In this document: piece after piece, positions 5,564 to 8,872 of the stretch
Layout of the letters: the number at the start of each line of letters is the position of its first letter
Position numbering within the stretch: position 1 is the first letter of the stretch
Assembly: GCA_947258635.1 (NCBI GenBank)
Contig: CAMYJM010000075.1
Location: 1-8,872 of the forward strand
Reading direction: 5' to 3'
DNA: 8,872 nucleotides
Source of the DNA: an uncultured Acidimicrobiaceae bacterium
Lineage (GTDB): Bacteria; Actinomycetota; Acidimicrobiia; Spongiisociales; UBA5794
Position numbers and translations under genes: made by a program
Notes under the pieces: model-generated
What the model saw: only the letters and a program-made list of their open reading frames with translations
The model's database searches: none
What the model was told of the DNA's origin: nothing

Positions 5564-7829
5564 CCAGGGTCGCCGAACCGGGGCCAAATCGCCGTCGCCG
5601 CGGGCCATCCTGGCGATCGTGGCCTTCGGCGTTTTCGTCGCCGCCGACGACCTCACGGTGGTCACGACGATGTTGCGCCCGATCATCGGCGACCTCGGGA
5701 TCGTGCTGCCCGACGGCATCGACGACGCCGCCTGGATCGTCAACGCCTACTTGATCGCGTTCGTGGCCGTTATGCCCTTCATGGGGCGCCTCAGCGACGT
5801 CGTCGGCAGGCGGCGGGTGTACATCGCGGCGTTCACCCTGTTCCTCGCCGGCTCGATCATCGTACCGATGTCCCACTCGTTCGGTCCCTTCTTGTTCGGG
5901 CGCGTCCTCACGGCTCTCGGCGGCGGGGCCATGGTCCCGATCGGGATGGCAGTGGTGGCCGACGTCTACCCGGCGGGTCGCCGCGCCCGGGCTCTCGGTG
6001 TCCTCGGCGGAATCGAGACGTTGGGATGGGTGTGGGGGCCGCTGTACGGTGCGATGCTCGTGCGCTTCCTGACGTGGCGCTGGCAGTTCTATCTGAACAT
6101 CCCGCTCGCCGTCATCGGCATCGCCGCCGCCTGGTTCGCCCTGCGAGAATTCGCCACACCTCGCGCCGGAGCCCGGATCGACTGGCTGGGGGCGGCAGCA
6201 CTGACGACCGCGCTGGTCGCCCTCAACGTGGCACTGCTGGGGACGGCGGAGATCCAGAGCGTCACCGGCCTCGACGAGCTCACCGGCAGGTCGCGCGTTG
6301 ATCTGCGATGGCTGTACATCGTCGCCGTCCTCGCTGCGGTGTGGTTTATCTACTCGCAGCGACGGGTCGCCGATCCGATCATCGACTTCAGCCTGTTCCG
6401 GGGGCGGAATTTGACGGCGGCGGTCACGATCAACTTCCTCGTCGGCGCCGCCCTCATCATCGCCATGGTCAATGTGCCCCTCATCGTCAACGTGCTCGAG
6501 CTCGACATCGAACGATCTGCGGTCATCGCCGGCTGGGTGCTCTCCGCGCTGACCGCGGCGATGGCTATCAGTACCTACGTGGGGGGACAGATCACGGAGC
6601 GCACTTGGTATCGACCGCCCGTGATCGCCGGATTGCTCTGCGCCGGCACCGCCTATCTGCTCATGGGCTTCGGCTGGACGGCCACAACGGCGTACCCCAC
6701 CATGGCCTGGCAGCTGGGGCTCCTCGGCGTCGGGATCGGGCTCGTCACGGCACCGACATCGGCAGCCGTGGTCGACGCCGCCCCGGCCGATAGGCGCGGG
6801 ACTGCAGCCAGCCTCGTGGTGGTGCTGCGGCTCATCGGATTGTCGGTTGGCCTGTCCGGGCTGACGGCTTATGGACTGATGCGCTTCAACCAGCTGCGGG
6901 ACACGCTCGATCTGCCGCCTCTCGGCGACCCCGGATACGAGGAGGCGCTGACGACCGCTCAGGGCGAGCTGACCACGTCGGCCCTGGCGGAGACGTTCCT
7001 CGCTGCCGCCGGGCTGCTGGCTCTGGCGCTGGCGACTTCGATCTTCATGCACCGCCGCCGCCGGCACGGCCCGGAGGGTGAACCGACCCGCCTGATGGCA
7101 GCGATCTCGACCCAAGATGCCGCCGAGCAAGGAGCAGCCATGACAGCAGCCGACCCGAAGCAGAGCTTCCTGACTCGCAACACCGCGACCATCATCGGGG
7201 GTCTGGCGGCAGTGGCGCTGGTGACGCTCGTGGTGAGCCTCGTGATGCTGGCTCGCGTCGTCAGCACCCAGAATGACCTCGAAGCAGTCCGGGTCGAACT
7301 CGTCGATACCCGCGCCGAGATGGAACAGCTCCGCGGCGGTGTCGCCCTGTTCAGCTCCCAGGCGACCTTGTTGCAGGGTCAGCTCGCCGAGCTGGCGCCG
7401 GCGGTGCAGGCGGGGCTCGATGAGGCGGTCGCCGGTCTCACAGAGTTCGAGACATCGACCATCTTCTTCAACGTCCCCATCAACGAGGTGATCCCCATAT
7501 CGACCGAAGTGCTGCTCGACCGCACCCTCGAGGTACCGATCAGTACGATCTTGCCGATCGACGAGACGATTGAGACGACGATCCGGGTGGACGGGCCATT
7601 CGGCATCGAAATCCCACTGGACATCACAGTTCCCATCGCCCTCGATCTGCCGATCGACCTCGACGTCGCCATCCCGATCAACGAGACGGTGCCGATCGAC
7701 ACCTCCATCCCGGTGAACCTAAGGGTGCCCATCGAAGTCCAGGTCGAGGGAACCGAGCTGGCCACCCTGGCGGCATCGCTGCGCCAGGGCCTGCTCTCGC
7801 TTCAGGAAGTTCTCACCGGGCTGGGGTAG
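5556..7829 (+). CDS. P55/Rv1410c-like MFS transporter with in-frame C-terminal coiled-coil and Pro-Ile repeat extension
   Basis: The frame from GTG 5556 encodes 757 residues. Residues 1-528 are a 14-helix MFS transporter resembling mycobacterial Rv1410c (518 residues), a lipid exporter partnered with LprG. Shared marks include the acidic pair D31-D32 in the first helix, AAWIVNAYL (58-66), motif A as GRLSDVVGRRR (77-87), the GPLYG segment (161-165), and YGLMRFNQL (439-447) before the last helix. Residues 529-757 have no counterpart in Rv1410c: a membrane helix (about 544-568), a likely coiled coil (about 571-628), a Pro-Ile/Val/Leu repeat region (about 640-730) and a final helix. The start overlaps the lipoprotein stop as GTGGATGA, so translation is probably coupled. 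Longer upstream starts would overlap lprG deeply and add arginine-rich nonsense. A strong ribosome binding site at 7129-7134 and ATG at 7140 mean the C-terminal part may also be made separately, or the fusion may be recent. Confidence 0.88.
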   Translation: MDDQGRRTGAKSPSPRAILAIVAFGVFVAADDLTVVTTMLRPIIGDLGIVLPDGIDDAAWIVNAYLIAFVAVMPFMGRLSDVVGRRRVYIAAFTLFLAGSIIVPMSHSFGPFLFGRVLTALGGGAMVPIGMAVVADVYPAGRRARALGVLGGIETLGWVWGPLYGAMLVRFLTWRWQFYLNIPLAVIGIAAAWFALREFATPRAGARIDWLGAAALTTALVALNVALLGTAEIQSVTGLDELTGRSRVDLRWLYIVAVLAAVWFIYSQRRVADPIIDFSLFRGRNLTAAVTINFLVGAALIIAMVNVPLIVNVLELDIERSAVIAGWVLSALTAAMAISTYVGGQITERTWYRPPVIAGLLCAGTAYLLMGFGWTATTAYPTMAWQLGLLGVGIGLVTAPTSAAVVDAAPADRRGTAASLVVVLRLIGLSVGLSGLTAYGLMRFNQLRDTLDLPPLGDPGYEEALTTAQGELTTSALAETFLAAAGLLALALATSIFMHRRRRHGPEGEPTRLMAAISTQDAAEQGAAMTAADPKQSFLTRNTATIIGGLAAVALVTLVVSLVMLARVVSTQNDLEAVRVELVDTRAEMEQLRGGVALFSSQATLLQGQLAELAPAVQAGLDEAVAGLTEFETSTIFFNVPINEVIPISTEVLLDRTLEVPISTILPIDETIETTIRVDGPFGIEIPLDITVPIALDLPIDLDVAIPINETVPIDTSIPVNLRVPIEVQVEGTELATLAASLRQGLLSLQEVLTGLG
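7140..7829 (+). CDS. Alternative product: free membrane-anchored coiled-coil/Pro-Ile repeat protein from an internal start
   Basis: AAGGAG at 7129-7134 lies 5 nt before ATG 7140, the best Shine-Dalgarno after that of the dodecin gene. Initiation there yields 229 residues in the same frame as the MFS. The product has a short cytosolic N-terminus (MTAADPKQSFLTRN), one transmembrane helix (about 16-40), a heptad-like segment (about 43-100), then about 90 residues in which Pro-Ile, Pro-Val or Pro-Leu pairs recur roughly every 4-12 residues with alternating hydrophobic and acidic residues (VPINEVIPI, ILPIDETIE, EIPLDITVPIALDLPIDLDV, PVNLRVPIEV). A helix (EGTELATLAASLRQGLLSL) closes it. The N-in topology fits both a free protein and a fusion, since a 14-helix MFS ends in the cytosol. 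I do not recognise a named domain. It is listed separately because the junction falls exactly where Rv1410c-type proteins end. Confidence 0.5.
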   Translation: MTAADPKQSFLTRNTATIIGGLAAVALVTLVVSLVMLARVVSTQNDLEAVRVELVDTRAEMEQLRGGVALFSSQATLLQGQLAELAPAVQAGLDEAVAGLTEFETSTIFFNVPINEVIPISTEVLLDRTLEVPISTILPIDETIETTIRVDGPFGIEIPLDITVPIALDLPIDLDVAIPINETVPIDTSIPVNLRVPIEVQVEGTELATLAASLRQGLLSLQEVLTGLG

Positions 7830-7861
7830 GTGTCTCCTCCCCTCGCGACCGTAGGTGTTGG

Positions 7862-7920
7862 AGGCGGTGCAGAGCGCAGCCAGGCGGAGGGGCAGCCGAG
7901 GCGGAGGGGCAGCCGAGGCG
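7862..7920. repeat. 17-bp direct tandem repeat in the convergent gap
   Basis: AGGCGGAGGGGCAGCCG occurs twice back to back (7882-7898 and 7899-7915), followed by a partial third unit AGGCG (7916-7920). A looser related copy, AGGCGGTGCAGAGCGCAGCC, precedes it from 7862. The block lies between the stop of the MFS gene and the convergent EamA gene stop at 7937. No clean terminator hairpin with a T-run was found in this 107-bp gap. Confidence 0.8.
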
Positions 7921-7936
7921 CAGCGGACAGCTCTAG

Positions 7937-8863
7937 CTAGTCGCCGGCGACGGCGGCGCTCGCCGCCACCGGAACCGCCGCAGCCTCCTTGCGGGCTCCG
8001 GAACCGGCGAGGAACACGCCGGTGAGCGACATCATCCCGCCGATGATGATCCGCCCGGTGAGTACCTCGTCGAGCAGCACGATGCCTCCCATGATGCTGA
8101 TGATCGGAGCGACGTAGGCCACGAGCGACACCCGGGCCGCGGTTGTGTACTTCGAGGCGTATAGCGTCATCACAAACGGCAACAGCGTGCTGCCGAGCCC
8201 GAGCGCGATCAGCAGCGCCCACAGCCGAGCATCCAGGGCACCCGGCTCGAAGTCACCAAAGAGCAGCGCGAACGCAAACGCGACCGCCCCGCCGGTGATG
8301 AACATCGGGACGGCCAGCGGCACCGTGTCATGATCGGGGGCGAACCGCCTTTGCAGCACCCCGCTGATCGCGGCGGCGATGACGCCGCCCATCGCCAGCA
8401 GGCCGCCCACCAGCGGATTGCCCTCGCCGGCGCCGAGGCCGGAATCGCCGGAGGAGATGATCACTACCGCCCCGGCCATGGCTATCGCAAACCCGAGGAG
8501 CTGGAGCTGCCGCAGCCGTTCACCGAGGAAGATCCAGGCCATGAGGGCGGTGGCGACGGGAATCATCGTGATCAGGATCGACTCGACCCCTGCTGAGATG
8601 TGCTGCAGCGACGAGATGAAGAGGATCGGCCCGAGGGCAATGCGGGGGATGCCGATCAGGGAACCGCGCCGCCATTCCTGTGCCGTGCTCGTCCGGCGGG
8701 CCACCGCGGCGAAGGCCGACACGGCGAGGGCGGCGGCACCGAGACGGACGCCGATCACCGTGAAGGTCGACGCCCCCTCCTCGAAGGCATACCGGACGCC
8801 GACCGCGGCCAGGCCCCACCCCAACGTGGCGGCGGTGAGCGAGGCGAAAACGCGGTTCGACAT
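7937..8863 (-). CDS. EamA/DMT-family transporter
   Basis: The 308-residue protein is a cytoplasmic-membrane carrier of the drug/metabolite transporter superfamily, whose members mostly export amino acids, metabolites or drugs. It shows the usual ten hydrophobic helices arranged as two EamA repeats. The first repeat runs from about residue 5 to 137 and ends with VATALMAWIFLGERLRQLQLLGFAIAMAGAVVI. The second runs from about 150 to 288 and ends with the equivalent VAYVAPIISIMGGIVLLDEVLTGRIIIGGMMSLTGVFL. The paired FLGERL and LLDEVL turns are diagnostic of the family. An Ala/Val-rich tail follows residue 290. The start ATG at 8863 gives a natural N-terminus (MSNRVFASLTAATLGWGLAAV); only 9 nt of upstream sequence are in the window, so its ribosome binding site and promoter cannot be judged. 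It is convergent with the MFS gene and not obviously linked to it. The substrate is unknown. Confidence 0.92.
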   Translation of the reverse strand: MSNRVFASLTAATLGWGLAAVGVRYAFEEGASTFTVIGVRLGAAALAVSAFAAVARRTSTAQEWRRGSLIGIPRIALGPILFISSLQHISAGVESILITMIPVATALMAWIFLGERLRQLQLLGFAIAMAGAVVIISSGDSGLGAGEGNPLVGGLLAMGGVIAAAISGVLQRRFAPDHDTVPLAVPMFITGGAVAFAFALLFGDFEPGALDARLWALLIALGLGSTLLPFVMTLYASKYTTAARVSLVAYVAPIISIMGGIVLLDEVLTGRIIIGGMMSLTGVFLAGSGARKEAAAVPVAASAAVAGD

Positions 8864-8872
8864 GGGCTGAGG

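Noticed and set aside
5523..7130. Long open frame of 535 codons on the minus strand, opposite the MFS gene
   Set aside because: The translation is rich in Arg, Gly, Asp, His and Pro with no domain pattern, as expected for the antisense of a GC-rich gene. The plus-strand MFS has clear family motifs over the same bases.

Overview
The window reads as a GC-rich actinobacterial chromosome segment, most likely from an uncultured or little-studied Actinomycetota lineage. The indicators are high G+C with GTG starts, a dGTPase-like HD protein of the actinobacterial type, and above all a lipoprotein plus MFS transporter pair that matches the mycobacterial lprG-Rv1410c (P55) operon. No tRNA, rRNA, CRISPR array, insertion sequence or phage gene was seen. 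The genus cannot be fixed from sequence alone.

Layout. (1) Positions 1-1569, minus strand: a phosphonate/phosphite/phosphate ABC importer. The lipoprotein substrate-binding protein PhnD comes first, then the ATPase PhnC, which runs off the left edge. A perfect 13-bp inverted repeat fills the gap between them. (2) 1741-2745, plus strand: a dgt-like HD-domain dNTP triphosphohydrolase, divergent from phnD. (3) 2746-2914: a convergent gap holding a run of small hairpins. (4) 2915-4412, minus strand: a zinc-dependent medium-chain alcohol dehydrogenase, preceded by an unrecognised four-helix membrane protein. (5) 4506-4724, plus strand: a dodecin-family protein with a strong Shine-Dalgarno and a GTG start. 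It is followed at once by a heptamer tandem array. (6) 4844-7829, plus strand: an LprG-like lipoprotein overlapping by 8 nt a P55-like 14-helix MFS transporter. (7) 7937-8863, minus strand: an EamA/DMT-family transporter.

The centre of interest is block 6. The MFS reading frame does not stop where its homologue Rv1410c would stop (about 520 residues). It continues in frame for 229 more residues: a new membrane helix, a predicted coiled coil, and a striking Pro-Ile/Val/Leu repeat domain. A textbook AAGGAG ribosome binding site and an ATG lie exactly at the junction (7129-7142). The locus may therefore make a fusion, a free C-terminal protein, or both. In mycobacteria LprG and P55 move triacylglycerol and other lipids across the envelope. 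A membrane-tethered, rod-like repeat protein joined to this pair is a plausible extra part of a lipid export machine. That role is inference, not something the sequence proves.

The other blocks look like ordinary housekeeping or transport genes. Smaller oddities are the missing flavin-stacking tryptophan in the dodecin, a cysteine-bounded insert in PhnD, and several repeats and hairpins between genes.
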